Positions 27,187 through 37,259 of a stretch of 64,000 nt of DNA are shown piece by piece (the stretch's first letter is position 1; each line of letters begins with the position of its first letter). Source of the stretch: Hormoscilla sp. GM7CHS1pb (GTDB lineage Bacteria; Cyanobacteriota; Cyanobacteriia; Cyanobacteriales; Desertifilaceae); assembly GCA_014323675.1 (NCBI GenBank), contig JACONN010000006.1, forward strand, positions 372,001 to 436,000, written 5' to 3'. The notes under the pieces are model-generated. The model was not told the DNA's origin. It saw only the letters and a program-made list of their open reading frames with translations, and ran no database searches. The position numbers were made by a program, and so were the translations under genes.

Positions 27187-29515
27187 TCACCATTCGCTAT
27201 TCACTAATTGTGCTTGAATTGTGGATATGCTTACTTTACAGAAATACTGGCGGCGAAATTGTTCTTCTTGGACTGCTGCCAAAAATTGATTGATGGCAAC
27301 TGATGATGCGATCGCTTCTTCAAGGGGATGCGAGGCGATCTGCAAACTGGCAGGCGCAGCCGTATCTAGAGTAATAATAGTAAAACCCAAATCCTTGAGG
27401 GCTTCCAGTCCCAAATTGACCGCCTTTTCCCCTAGTCCCAGCTTTGTTTGCAGTTGTTGGCGGTTGGCAGTTTTACCCGTCCGACTCAGGTATTTCGCTA
27501 TGCCTAGCAGTTTTTGCCAGACCTCCTGGGGCGCGATCGCCTGTGGTTCCGGGTAGGCGATCGCGACTGGTTGTTGGCGTTCTCGCGCCGATCGCCATGA
27601 CTGTTGTAAATCATCCCAGCAAGCAGGACATTCTGTCAATATAATTAGGGATTGATTTTCGTGGGTTATCTCATCCTTCCTCCCCCGCCAGTCTAATATC
27701 GACATCTGTGGGACCTTCATTTCTGATTCCGTGCTGGGGCGCACTGCCATCAGCCGCACTTCATAACGTTTATGATAAGGATTGTAATCTAATTCCACGA
27801 TCGCATCACATCGCCCTGGGGAATATCCTCTTTATAGTGACCCCACCAAACTCCATTAAAGCTTATTTCTGTAGAATCATCTCCTATTCTAAATTCAGTC
27901 TTGATGTAGCGAACTTTATTTCCCTGAAAATCTTTAATATTTTTATTCCAGGGATTGGCAAACCAGCAGTTTTCAATCAGCAGCTTGGGTACGGGGTTCC
28001 CCATACCACAAGGTTCTAGCAATTTCAGTTGGCGAAACAACTCTTTTCCTAATTCTGCTACTGTTACCACGAGGTCAGCTGACAATGCTGGTGTAGCTGT
28101 GACTACGGTTTCCATGGTCCGCAATTGCTGATTTATTGCTTCAGTAAATAAGGGGATATTCTCAACTGGTAAACTCAAACCCGCTGCGAAGGGATGACCC
28201 CCAAATCTATCTAACAACTGTGCTTGGGATTTTACCAGTTGATAAAGGTCAATTCCCGCGACAGAACGGGCAGAACCTCTGGCTAAAGGTTGAGTTTCAT
28301 CGAGATCGGTACTGAGTAAAATTGTGGGGCGATCGCATGTTTGGGCGACTTCAGCAGCTACTAAACCGAGAACCCCTACATGCCATTGGGGGTCGTCAAG
28401 CACTATAATCTCAGTCGTAGATAAATCCAATTTAGTTAGTTTTTCGTTAACATCTGCGGCGACATTTTTCTGCAAAGCTTTGCGACGAGTATTAGCCAAT
28501 TCTGCGGCTTCTGCTAATTCCAGGCAGCGGTCGATATCGCGACTGGTGAGTAATTCAACGCAAAAGGAAGCGTCGCCGTGAATGCGACTGACAGCATTGA
28601 TGCGCGGACCCAGTCCAAAGGAAATGTCTGTGGGGCGATCGCCATTTCCCTGGCATAGTTCCAGCAGCTTTCCTACCCCAGGACGCCTGCGGGACTGGGG
28701 GGCTTTCTTAAAATCAGCGTGCAATTTTTTAATCCCCATCTGCGCTAAATAACGGCAATCTCCACTTAACTGCACCAGATCTGCAATTAGACCGATCGCC
28801 ACTAAATCTAATAAATCTTCTAGAGGCTGTTGGGGTACATCGGGCATTGCTTGATAGAGGGCTTCTATTAGTTTATAAGCAACCGCCACCCCCGAAAGAT
28901 GAAACAAGGGATGTTCTGCGGGCAGATAGCGGGGGTTAATAATCGCCGTTACCGGAGGACGTTCCGCCAGCAGCACGTGGTGATCTGTGATAATCAGATC
29001 TATTCCCATCTGTCTAGTATACTCTATTTCTGCTAAGTTGGTGCTGCCCGTATCGCAGGTGACAATTAGTTGCGTACCCTTTTGGGCGATCGCGTCTATT
29101 CCCTGGCAGTTTAAGCCGTGGGATTCTGTGAGGCGATCGGGAATATAGTATGATAGTTTGTCGGGGGGAAAAACTGCCCCAACCCATCCCAAAGCACGGC
29201 AGTAGAGGTGACTCCATCGGCGTCAAAATCTCCCCAAATGGTTACTATTTCCCCAGCTTCTCTAGCTTGCTGCAATCTTTTTACCGCCCAGTCCATTTCG
29301 GCACCGAACTCCCAGGGACTCGCTGGTTGATACAGATTCGGATCTAAAAATCCTGCTAGCTTTTCGGTGTCTTGGATCCCCCGACTCCATAGCAGTTGGG
29401 CCGCCCGATCAACCCTGGGCAAGTTCGGTGCGTGGCCTTGCACCCCTTGCACGAACCCGTCGGGAGGGTTTGATGATGAAATTAACCACGGGATATTTTG
29501 ATTTCGATCGGACAT
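27187..29515 (-). pseudogene. recJ: Single-strand-specific exonuclease RecJ, two frameshifts
   Basis: Three frames together make a complete cyanobacterial RecJ. The N-terminal frame (29515 to about 29165) has motif I, WGDFDADGVTSTAVLW. A C run one base short (G6 on the plus strand, 29163-29168) shifts into LSYYIPDRLTESHGLNCQGI. This continues with the DHH motif LIITDHH and the DHHA1 region (FGGHPFAAGLSLPVENI). Near 27806-27816 a 5-base tandem duplication (GATG/TGATG) breaks the frame again before VELDYNPYHKRYEVRL. RecJ is a 5'-3' exonuclease used in recombination and mismatch repair. Because it is a core gene, sequencing error is a real alternative for the first shift. Confidence 0.9.
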
Positions 29516-29616
29516 TTCTAGTATAACTGAACTGTATCTTTATGCTAGCATATAAAAGTGACAGTAGCTGACTATCTTTTTTCTGGTGACGAGCTGACTG
29601 TATTGGCGATCGCGCC

Positions 29617-29860
29617 GAGCGTTTCCTCGCCAGTACCCAGCAATTGCTCTCGGCACAGTGCGATACCCGTCGCCTCGGATCCGGGGCCCTCGCGATCGCC
29701 CATGTAGCCGACGGTCAACTTCCACCATTATCCTTGGGACGCGATCGCTACGCTAGCGATCGCGCGAGCAGATGGGGGTTGGACCAGTAATTTTCTAGCT
29801 GGGGAGGGGCTAACTCAGGGCAATGAGGTACTGGTTTGCACGGGATTAAATATGTTATGA
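29617..29860 (+). pseudogene. Inositol-monophosphatase-family fragment
   Basis: A plus-strand frame reads ERFLASTQQLLSAQCDTRRL then GSGALAIAHVADGQL, and after a shift GGWTSNFLAGEGLTQGNEVL and VCTGLNML, stop at 29860. RRLGS-ALA-AHVADGQL and the GG...T.....L..GN.VL..TGLN ending are the C-terminal half of the IMPase family. The N-terminal metal-binding half is absent. A palindromic GCGATCGCTACGCTAGCGAT tract sits at the breakpoint. Confidence 0.65.
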
Positions 29861-29899
29861 TTGCTGCTACTGGCATTAGTTAAAATATCAAGATCTCCC

Positions 29900-30193
29900 A
29901 TGTTTGAGCTGACATTCACCGCCAGCGCACTCGACGATCTGCACTACTTCAAGAAGTCAGAGCAGAACCTCGTTCTCGATAGCATAGAGCAGCAATTGAT
30001 TCCGGAACCATTGACAGTGACACGAAACCGAAAATACCTCCGCCCCAACCTTCTTTCTTCCTGGCAATTGAGAGTTGGCATTTATCGGGTATTTTATGAT
30101 GTGGAACCCGAGGAGGATGTAGTAATAATTAAAGCTGTTGGGTGGAAAGAACATAATAGATTGTTTATTCGTGGCAAGGAGTTTAAACTATGA
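29900..30193 (+). CDS. RelE/ParE-type toxin
   Basis: This 97-residue protein starts MFELTFTASALDDLHYFKKS and includes SSWQLRVGIYRVFYDVEPEE and KAVGWKEHNRLFIRGKEFKL. The basic residues and the R-V-Y-D core fit RelE-superfamily mRNA interferases or gyrase toxins. A start 13 codons upstream is possible, but the ATG at 29900 fits the family. The toxin gene comes first and overlaps the antitoxin by four bases (ATGA), the HigBA-like order. Confidence 0.75.
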   Translation: MFELTFTASALDDLHYFKKSEQNLVLDSIEQQLIPEPLTVTRNRKYLRPNLLSSWQLRVGIYRVFYDVEPEEDVVIIKAVGWKEHNRLFIRGKEFKL

Positions 30194-30441
30194 AAACAAT
30201 TGACCTCTCAAGGACAGTACCAACCCTTAGCGACATTTTAGTGCTAGCGGGTGAAGACACCATTATTCTCAAGACTACCGAAGGACGGGAATTTGTCCTA
30301 GCTGAAGTTGATGACTTTGCACGAGAAGTGGAGTTGGTTGCCCAGAACGAAGAGTTGATGCAGTTTCTCGAACAGCGGTCAAAAGAGGCAAAACGATATA
30401 CACTCAGCCAAGTTAGAGAACAGTTGAACAATAAGCCATAG
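30190..30441 (+). CDS. Antitoxin paired with the RelE/ParE toxin
   Basis: This 83-residue acidic protein starts MKTIDLSRTVPTLSDILVLA, with TTEGREFVLAEVDDFAREVE in the middle and a helical charged tail (LEQRSKEAKRYTLSQVREQL). The beta N-terminus and helical C-terminus match Phd/prevent-host-death-like antitoxins common in cyanobacteria. Its start overlaps the toxin stop, so translation is coupled. A short palindrome (GGTTGGGCTTCGTGGACCCA) follows the stop. Confidence 0.7.
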   Translation: MKTIDLSRTVPTLSDILVLAGEDTIILKTTEGREFVLAEVDDFAREVELVAQNEELMQFLEQRSKEAKRYTLSQVREQLNNKP

Positions 30442-30508
30442 CAAATGTAGGTTGGGCTTCGTGGACCCAACCTACGTTGTTAACAGCGATCGCACATAAT
30501 ATTTGATA

Positions 30509-31192
30509 TCAAGCAAGCAGTTGCTGTACCTGAGATTCAGACAAACCCGTCAACCTGACTACCTGTTCTACTGTCATACCCGACTGGAGCAAGTTTCGTG
30601 CAGTCATAAGCAACTGAGACTCCGCCTTGTCAGCTCGTTGCCGTTCTTGCTGTACAATTTACTGTGGAATTGGTAACAATTCTCCATCCAAAGTTGCCCA
30701 GCGTAACCAGGTAGCATTAATGCCTTTATAGTTGCCATGCCAGCGCACTAAAGCTAGCCCCAATAACTGACTTACCAATTGATTACGTTCGTTGCTACTC
30801 AGGGGTTCGTAAACTCCTTGATTGAGAACAAAACCTGCCCAATCATCGGGGTTGAAGGGGTCAAACCAGAAATATTCTGGCACTCGCAACTGGTTTTGAT
30901 AGATTAACTTTTTCTCATTCTTGTCTGAGGATGCAGTGGTTTCTGATAACAATTCAATCACCACATCCAGACCTTTCCCCTCTTCCCACACTACCCAACT
31001 GCGCCGTTCGCCTTTGGGGACTCCTAACACCGCAAAAAAATCCGGTCCACGGAAATCTTGATTCCGCACCTGCGCCAGGCTGAAGTAGACAAACATATTG
31101 CCTCCGACATAGCCATCTGACCGTTGTTCCAACCACGGCAGCAGGGCATCTATTAACATATCTATCTGGAATTTGTGCCGTTGAGTTTCCAT
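30509..31192 (-). pseudogene. Uma2-family gene with an internal stop codon
   Basis: The frame from 31192 codes a Uma2 domain (METQRHKFQIDMLIDALLPW, VVWEEGKGLDVVIELLSETT, VPEYFWFDPFNPDDWAGF). It meets TAA at 30659-30661 after LDGELLPIPQ. The same frame then continues without a shift as IVQQERQRADKAESQLLMTA and SGMTVEQVVRLTGLSESQVQ, stopping at 30509. This is the usual coiled tail of long Uma2 proteins, so a CAA-to-TAA change probably created the stop. The nuclease-like domain remains complete and may still be made. Confidence 0.75.
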
Positions 31193-31493
31193 CGGAATTC
31201 CATCATCGCAAGGAAGGTTTTCTTGGGTGGGGGCAGTGCCACGCTAGATTCAATTAGAGTTTTTTGTGACATGGCTTTTTAATCTTGCTTGCCCTTATTA
31301 CAGTTCTATCTTATCTTATCTTATTTTAGCACAAATTTTCAGTTCTCTCTCGTTCCCTGGCTTCGCCGCTAGAGACTGGGAACGAGATTTATATTTTTGA
31401 TTTGAGAGATAAATTTTAAGCTATCGCTCAGCCAATACTCATTTTCATATGATACAATAAAAATATCCACAACTGCCAAATCATTTGTCTGTC
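31193..31493. other. Non-coding interval between a Uma2 gene and the DUF547 gene
   Basis: It holds a CTTATCTTATCTTATTTTAG direct repeat near 31309 and a REP-like hairpin CTCGTTCCCTGGCTTCGCCG ... GGGAACGAG at 31358-31388. No coding potential was seen. Confidence 0.4.
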
Positions 31494-32330
31494 ATGAACA
31501 AATTATATTCACTCTTGGCTCTATTTCCCAGCCTAATTATCCTGAATAGCAGTGAGGGCCCACCTCTTCGGCAAGGGCAGCTAGGGCAAAGGACAACTAT
31601 TGTCTCAGGGGCAGAGTTGACCTATGGTGACTATGCTGCTGTGCTGAAAACCTATGTGAATGAGAACGCGAGGGTTGCTTACAATAAGTTGCAGGCTAAC
31701 CGCCAGCAACTTGATGCTTTTAATGCTAGTTTAGCTAATGTCGATCGCAGTACCTATGCTGCATGGAACGAAGGACAACAGATTGCTTTCTGGATTAATG
31801 CTTACAATGCTTTTACCCTACAATCGATTATCGACCAAAATCCGATAAAGAAAAGTATTCGCGATATTCCTGGCGTCTGGAAATTCCGTAAATTCGCGAT
31901 CGCGGGAGAGTTGAAGACCTTGGACAACATCGAACACCAGATTCTGCGATCGCAATTTAACGAACCCCGAATACACGTGGCTTTAGTATGCGCGGCAGTC
32001 AGTTGTCCGCCCCTGCGCCGGGAACCCTACAGGGGCGATCGATTGGATGCTCAACTGGAGGACCAGACACGGAAATATCTTGCGAGTCCTCACGGTTTGC
32101 GCATCTCACGGGCGGAAGGTCGAGTTTATCTTTCCTCTATTTTTAAGTGGTTCGGCAAAGATTGGATCGATACCTACGGTGTCGAGGGCAAGTTTACCGG
32201 TAGTAAAAGTGAACGGGCAGTGTTAAATTTTATCAGTCAGTATCTGGATGAAGTCGATCGAGAGTATCTCGTAGAAGGAAACTACAAATTGAAGTATTTG
32301 AGATATGATTGGTTCCTGAATAAGCAGTAA
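31494..32330 (+). CDS. DUF547-domain exported protein
   Basis: This 278-residue protein has an N-terminal hydrophobic export signal (MNKLYSLLALFPSLIILNSS). The DUF547 domain shows WNEGQQIAFWINAYNAFTLQ, DIPGVWKFRKFAIAGELKTL, IHVALVCAAVSCPPLRREPY and a conserved C-terminal FKWFGKDW. The fold is widespread in bacteria and plants; its biochemical role is unknown to me. The ATG at 31494 is preferred to a TTG three codons upstream. The frame is intact and the gene stands alone. Confidence 0.85.
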   Translation: MNKLYSLLALFPSLIILNSSEGPPLRQGQLGQRTTIVSGAELTYGDYAAVLKTYVNENARVAYNKLQANRQQLDAFNASLANVDRSTYAAWNEGQQIAFWINAYNAFTLQSIIDQNPIKKSIRDIPGVWKFRKFAIAGELKTLDNIEHQILRSQFNEPRIHVALVCAAVSCPPLRREPYRGDRLDAQLEDQTRKYLASPHGLRISRAEGRVYLSSIFKWFGKDWIDTYGVEGKFTGSKSERAVLNFISQYLDEVDREYLVEGNYKLKYLRYDWFLNKQ

Positions 32331-32516
32331 TTTATCCCTCATTCCCAGCCAGGTTCGGAGTTCGTAGGGGTGCGGTGATTTGCAAAAATGTTAAATTTGT
32401 AGGTTGGCGGTACGAAACCCAACCAATACTGCCCCCTTGCTGCTTTCAACTAGGTAACATTAAATGTTTGTGTTGTGCTATAATGAAATAAGTTGTTAAG
32501 ATCGTACCCTCCGACC

Positions 32517-32834
32517 ATGAGTAATAACCAGAGTAGCAATGACAGACTCGATCGCATCGAGGCAGCATTGGAAAATTTGATGACGGTAGCCGCCGACCTC
32601 CAGAAAGGTCAAATAGCCATGCAGCAACAATATGTAGAAATGCAGCAAGAACGTTTGGAAATGCAGCAAGAACATCTGCAATTAGTGCGAATTGTTTCCC
32701 AACAGCAAAATCAAATTGTGGAAATTAACGCGGAAATAAAAGAGATCAAGCTTGAGATTAAAGGGTTGCAAACAGAAAGCCTTCGCCTGATGCAACATCT
32801 GTTTGGCGAACCACAAGACAATCAAGATGACTGA
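32517..32834 (+). CDS. Small coiled-coil protein
   Basis: This 105-residue protein is almost wholly a coiled coil: DRLDRIEAALENLMTVAADL, then heptad-like repeats of MQQ/LEMQQE units (EMQQERLEMQQEHLQLV), then EIKEIKLEIKGLQTESLRLM. Cyanobacteria hold many such small proteins; no function can be given. A TATAAT lies at 32479-32484, about 33 bases before the ATG. Its promoter and first dozen codons are duplicated at 33110-33183 next to a repeat array. Confidence 0.7.
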   Translation: MSNNQSSNDRLDRIEAALENLMTVAADLQKGQIAMQQQYVEMQQERLEMQQEHLQLVRIVSQQQNQIVEINAEIKEIKLEIKGLQTESLRLMQHLFGEPQDNQDD

Positions 32835-32869
32835 TAGGCAAAACCAGCCTGTCGATCGCCGTCATTAGC

Positions 32870-33041
32870 GGGTGCGGTCAAAACCCGTTGATCGTTTCCG
32901 GGCCCTCCCAGCCGCCAGAACCCCCTGTAGGGGCGAAGCATTCGGGGGAAAATATGACATAAATCGACAGATGTCCTATCCGAATGCTTCGCCCTGCACC
33001 CCGCGAGGATCTCCCCGTACCAACTGTTTTTGACCACACCC
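32870..33041. mobile_element. MITE family B, copy 2 (172 bp)
   Basis: The ends GGGTGCGGTCAAAA and TTTTTGACCACACCC bound it. The exact 9-base duplication GTCATTAGC is at 32861-32869 and 33042-33050. It contains the paired GGGGCGAAGCATTCGGG and CCGAATGCTTCGCCC module. Confidence 0.95.
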
Positions 33042-33109
33042 GTCATTAGCGTCCCAGTGTCAAGGGGACGCTAACCTTAAATAGGTAACAGCGACTGTTT
33101 GAGTCCTGT

Positions 33110-33183
33110 TATAATCAACTAAGTTGTTAAGAACACCCATTCCGAGATGAGTGATAACCAGAGTAGCAATGACAGACTCGATC
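33110..33183 (+). pseudogene. Duplicated promoter and first codons of the coiled-coil gene
   Basis: TATAATCAACTAAGTTGTTA then GAGTGATAACCAGAGTAGCA and ATGACAGACTCGATCG match 32479-32555 closely, including the start codon region (33148). After the codons for SDNQSSNDRLDR the coding sequence is replaced abruptly by the 30-bp palindrome array. Confidence 0.8.
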
Positions 33184-33387
33184 GGGGTTCGTAGTAATCA
33201 CTGCAGTGATTCCGGGGTTCGTAGTAATCACTGCAGTGATTCCGGGGTTCGTAGTAATCACTGCAGTGATTCCGGGGTTCGTAGTAATCACTTCAGTGAT
33301 TCCGGGGTTCGTAGTAATCACTGCAGTGATTCCGGGGTTCGTAGTAATCACTGCAGTGATTCCAGGGTTCGTAGTAATCACTTCAGT
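33184..33387. repeat. Tandem array of a 30-bp palindromic unit (six full copies plus a partial)
   Basis: Each unit is GGGGTTCGTAGTAATCACTG plus CAGTGATTCC. The centre AATCACTGCAGTGATT is a perfect palindrome; two units have TTC instead of TGC at the centre. Units begin at 33184, 33214, 33244, 33274, 33304, 33334 and (partial) 33364. There are no unique spacers, so it is not CRISPR. It is an amplified form of the TTCGTAGTAA dispersed palindrome seen elsewhere in the window. Confidence 0.95.
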
Positions 33388-33392
33388 AGCGG

Positions 33393-33575
33393 ATGCCAGT
33401 AATTCTGTCCCCAGCAGCTTACTCTCAATGGTTAGATCCGAAGAACAAGAATCCTCAAGAACTATTGCCATTGTTAGAGCAAAATGCTAACATAGATATA
33501 GTAGCATATCCAGTCAGTTCGGCAGTCAATAATGCTAGGAACGATCGGGCAGAATACATCCAGGCGATCGGATGA
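33393..33575 (+). pseudogene. C-terminal fragment of a SOS-response-associated peptidase (SRAP/YedK)
   Basis: The frame reads MPVILSPAAYSQWLDPKNKN, then PQELLPLLEQN and IVAYPVSSAVNNARNDRAEY. This is the final quarter of the SRAP family (RMPVIL, YPVS..VN..RND). The catalytic Cys2 and the rest are missing. It abuts the palindrome array, which marks the rearrangement point. Confidence 0.8.
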
Positions 33576-34071
33576 CGCAAAGAAACCGGGTTTCTGGAGG
33601 CTTATGTAGGTTGGGTTGAGGTTCCTTACCCAACCAAAAATTACTAAACTACTTTACCTTATAATATCAACTACAAACTACAAACTACTATCTAAAATAC
33701 ACCTGGCTATCAACTACTTTACCTTGTGGTATCAACTACGAACTACGAACTACGAACCCTCTCTCTCTCAGACAAACCGAAATGTAAAAAACATACCCCT
33801 GTAAGGAGTTTGGGGGGATCCATGTGCAACAAATGCATGACCACGGAGTGGGAGGACGATAAACCTGACCAGATCCTCTCCTCCCTGGAGAAATTCACGG
33901 TCCTCATAAAGGGATGCCCGGATGACCGTATGCTTTCACTAATCTGAGAACTGCTATAGTCACTGTTCTTTGATTGTACCCCATCCACCGATTTTCCCGG
34001 CCCACAGGCGATCGCCCTATCATTGTGCAGCACTACGATCCTTACCCTACAGCTTTTGTGGATAAGGACAG
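33576..34071. other. Repeat-rich gap
   Basis: It contains an AAAGAAACCGGGTTTCTGG palindrome (33578), repeated ACTACAAACTAC/ACTACGAACTAC strings (33666-33760), and a second copy of the AAACATACCCCTGTAAGG repeat (33788). A 41-codon frame starting MCNKCMTTEWEDDKPDQILS (33822-33947) follows a TAAGGAG but is too short and unsupported to call a gene. Confidence 0.4.
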
Positions 34072-34317
34072 ATGGATATTCCGCCAGTGATATTTGGCAA
34101 GACCAGTAGTAAGAGGTTCTATAGCAACCAGTTACACCTGCTGCAACAGCTATATGGCAGCATCATCATTCCGGAAGCGGTTTATCGGGAATTAACGGAT
34201 CTAGACAGTCCAGTACCTGGTACTTCCGAAGTACAGACCTATGATTGGATTGAAATGCGGCAGGTATTGAGAGAACTTCGTCAGGATCTCGATGGGCGAT
34301 CGCCTGCTGTCGGATAA
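34072..34317 (+). pseudogene. DUF3368/PIN-toxin-like fragment
   Basis: The middle reads LHLLQQLYGSIIIPEAVYRE, then SEVQTYDWIEMRQVLRELRQ, as in DUF3368 PIN-type toxin genes of cyanobacteria. The normal N-terminus with the first Asp (VSNTSP-type) is replaced by MDIPPVIFGKTSSKRF. The C-terminal half runs into a GCGATCGC-rich repeat. It is inactive by truncation. Confidence 0.55.
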
Positions 34318-34362
34318 GCGCGATCGCCATTTATCTATGATAATTCTGGGCGATCGCATCAA

Positions 34363-35139
34363 TTATCCTCCCGGCAAATTATCTGGATCGATGCCTTGCG
34401 ATCGCAGATATTCTGCCAGTCGATCGGCCCGTTGCCGTTCCAGTTGGGCCAGTTGTCGTTCCCGTTCGACCCGTTGCCGTTGTTGCAGTGCCAACTCCTC
34501 TGTGGTCAGATATCTTTCACCTTCTCGATCGTAGCAATATATCCATTCCCCTGTCCTTCTTCGATATCTTCCTTGTTCAACTCCAATTGCTAATTCAATT
34601 TCTGGTAACCAAATGCGATCGCCTGGCAGCAGAACATATCTGTCTCCTTCTAACCGGTATACTTCCAAAGTTTGATGGTCATCGTGACGACTCCTTGGCC
34701 CCCGTCTTCGATTCAATCTCGGACGGCAAAATGGATTGTAAATCACATAGTACAATGCCCCTAGTTCGGCATAATCAGTCATTTTTTCTTCATACTCTCC
34801 CCCATAGGTTTTGAAGATCACTTCCATCACCAAAATTGGCACGATGAATTCTTCTTCCCACAACACATAGCTGGGGCGCGGTCCTGTTGATTTTTCCTGC
34901 TGTACTCCTAAACTTAGAAATCCATCTGGGATTAGGGCTGGTTTGCCTGGGTTATAGTATATTCCCATATTTACTCCCCAAAACCAATCATCTCGGTCTG
35001 CAAAAATACCGAACAAGAGATCGTGTACTAAGTAGGAGATGAGGTATTGTAGTTCGCTATCCACGGGAGTATCATCTGAGTCTGGTAGTTCTTCTGCGCT
35101 AGGCAGGCGTAAAGTTTTATCGTAGGACAGAATGTTCAT
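34363..35139 (-). CDS. Uma2-family protein with a coiled C-terminal tail
   Basis: This 258-residue protein starts at MNILSYDKTLRLPSAEELPD (earlier in-frame starts at 35151 and 35172 are weaker). The Uma2 core shows NMGIYYNPGKPALIPDGFLS, VLWEEEFIVPILVMEVIFKT and YYVIYNP. The C-terminus is a Gln/Arg/Glu coiled coil (ERERQLAQLERQRADRLAEY) ending with LRSQGIDPDNLPGG, a tail found in many long Uma2 proteins. An Arg-rich loop (RPRLNRRRGPRSRHDDHQ) may be a local expansion. A REP-like pair of hairpins lies upstream (35190-35250). Confidence 0.8.
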   Translation of the reverse strand: MNILSYDKTLRLPSAEELPDSDDTPVDSELQYLISYLVHDLLFGIFADRDDWFWGVNMGIYYNPGKPALIPDGFLSLGVQQEKSTGPRPSYVLWEEEFIVPILVMEVIFKTYGGEYEEKMTDYAELGALYYVIYNPFCRPRLNRRRGPRSRHDDHQTLEVYRLEGDRYVLLPGDRIWLPEIELAIGVEQGRYRRRTGEWIYCYDREGERYLTTEELALQQRQRVERERQLAQLERQRADRLAEYLRSQGIDPDNLPGG

Positions 35140-35269
35140 GATGTCTACCATTTTGTCAAAACAATGCAACAATCATTTTAACATTATCTCAAGAGTCGGT
35201 TTTAACCGACTTTAGCTATTAGCCGTGGGTTTTAACCCACGGCGGGTCATGACTCCAATTATAATCTCA

Positions 35270-35953
35270 TCAAGGTAACCAAGACCAAACTTCCACTTGG
35301 ATGAATCTCACGATCGGGCGAGTGAAGGCGACGATTAAAGGTTTGGGGCTGCCAGTTATTTTAGCATAGCCCGTCATCCCCGCTTTCAGCAGTCGATCGG
35401 TATTTTCCAGGTCTACTATTACTCTCACCACCCGTTCTGTCCCATCTGTCGAGATCTTCCCCTCCGACGCCGCTGTCGGTTCTATGGCCACAACTTTCCC
35501 TAACAATGATTCTCCGTGATAAGCTAACAGCTTCACTTCTACCTGGGCCCCGATCGCGAATTCCCCGACATTATACTCCGGGACTCTCACTTCCCCCTGG
35601 ATAATGCGATCGTCCTCCGCCACGGCAAACCGATCTCCTTTTTCCAGATAGCTGCCCCGTTTCTGGGGCAAATAGGGCGTGATTAACCGGCCATCTAAAG
35701 GCATCAGTAACTCCGTCCTTTGTAACTCTGACTGGGCATATTTTAACTCCTGTTCCAGGCGATCGATCTGGGCCCGGACCGCTTCTACCTGCTTGCGGGC
35801 GGCGGCTATTTCATCGGGATGGGCCCCACTTAACACCAATTCTAAACTTGCCCGGCAAACGCTAAAGCGTTTACTACGAACCCGGCTACGAACGGCTTTT
35901 GCTATTATGGAGGAGCACGGTGCCCTAAAGAACACTGGCGATAACCTTTTCAA
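35270..35953 (-). pseudogene. HlyD-family membrane-fusion protein, C-terminal fragment
   Basis: The readable part holds the end of the coiled coil (SGAHPDEIAAARKQVEAVRA, IDRLEQELKYAQSEL). A lipoyl/beta-barrel region follows (LMPLDGRLITPYLPQKRGSY, VRVPEYNVGEFAIGAQVEVK), then VRVIVDLENTDRLLKAGMTG. These are adaptor features of secretion or efflux systems. The N-terminal membrane anchor is missing. In its place is a TTCGTAGTAA-type palindrome (35852-35882) that encodes RVRSKRFSVCR. The relic is divergent from the TPR gene. Confidence 0.8.
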
Positions 35954-35962
35954 GGAGAATCT

Positions 35963-36999
35963 ATGACATTCACCCCCAAGGTAAAGAAAGTAGGCACAAA
36001 CGACCGGGAACAGACTAAGCTAGCTTTAGCCCTGGCCAAGGAAAAGCGTTTTGACGAGGCCTTAGCGGAATTTGAAGCGGTTCTGCAAAATAATCCTAAC
36101 TCAAAACCAGCCCATATGGGGGCAGGTAATATGCTGGTCCGGCAGCAGCGTTACGATGAAGCCCTGGCCCATTATCAGACGGTGAAGAAGCTGGATCCTC
36201 TGAGAACTCAGGCCCCCACCGCTGCGGGAAAGGTCTATCTCAGACAGGGGGAGTTGGAACTGGCCAAAGCCGAATTTCAGGCAGCTCTGGATATCGACCC
36301 CCAGTTTATCCCAGCCTATCAGGGCATGGCTCAGGTGCTGATCGGAGAAAAAAATATGAGGCGGCCCTAGAACAGTTACGTCAGGCCCTGCGCTTAGACC
36401 CCCAGCTAATCACGGCTCGCTTGCTCGTATCCCAAATATATCAAGCCCAAGATCGGCTACAAGCAGCAGTTGCCGAACTCCAGAAGACCCAAAACATGGC
36501 TGGCGGCCCGACGGCGCGGGTAAGCCAAAGCTTGGGGCGCATCTATCTGCAACAGCAAGACTACCAGGCGGCCCAAGCAGCTTTCTCCGAAGCGATCGAC
36601 CTCAATCCCAATGCCTCGCCGAGGATTAAAATGGGCTTAGTGCAAGCCTCGATCGAAAATAACGAGCTGCAAGAGGCGATGGAAACTCTCCGGCAGGTGC
36701 CTCGCAGCAACAAGCAGTTGGCACCAAAGATCCATCAACTCTGGGGGGACATCTACCAGCGACAAGGGTTGTTGCAGGAAGCGGCGGAGGAGTATCAGGC
36801 AGCAGCGCTGTTAGCTTCAGAGTCAACAGAGGTGCCAGAGGATCTGGTGGATCTCGAGGAGATAGAGTCAGAAGATGAAGAGAAATGGACCGAAGTCGTA
36901 GCTTCCTACCAAGCAGAGGCACAAGAACAATTGACCGCAGTTCAAAATCGCAGGCGTGAAAATAGACAGGCCCGTCAGGAGCGATGGGTCAGTAAATAA
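35963..36999 (+). pseudogene. TPR-repeat protein with one frameshift
   Basis: Two frames (35963-36370 and then through 36999) make one 345-residue TPR protein. The first part has repeats such as FDEALAEFEAVLQNNPNSKP, YDEALAHYQTVKKLDPLRTQ and LELAKAEFQAALDIDPQFIP. After an A7 run at 36348-36354, one A short of the expected AAAAAAAA, the sequence resumes with YEAALEQLRQALRLDPQLIT and more repeats. The C-terminus is acidic and then basic (EEIESEDEEKWTEVVASYQA, RRRENRQARQERWVSK). TPRs mediate protein contacts; the partner is unknown. The start follows AAGGAGAATCT. The frameshift may be a homopolymer sequencing error, so the gene could be intact. Confidence 0.8.
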
Positions 37000-37259
37000 C
37001 CGGTTTCCTAGCATAGGGCCAAATCGTCCGTGGTGGGCACCGCCCGAGAGCGGGTGTAATTAAAAGTGACACTTAATCATGAACCGGTGATGTGGTCAAA
37101 AGTAGTTGGTCGGGCAGTGCCGGCAGTGCCAGCACTGCCTCAATATCGCCGGTGAACGAAGACGCAATATTGACGCCCGAGATTGATATATGTTCAGAAC
37201 GCGATCATGGCAGAAAACTGATGTTGAGAAGGTAAGAGCCTCAATAATTGTTAGACTGC

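Noticed and set aside
33184-33387. CRISPR array
   Set aside because: Units are contiguous 30-bp palindromes with no unique spacers and no cas genes nearby.
33127-33490. Proteins made of repeated GITAVITTNP or VVITAVIPGF peptides on either strand
   Set aside because: They are translations of the palindrome array; the codon pattern follows the 30-bp unit in all frames.
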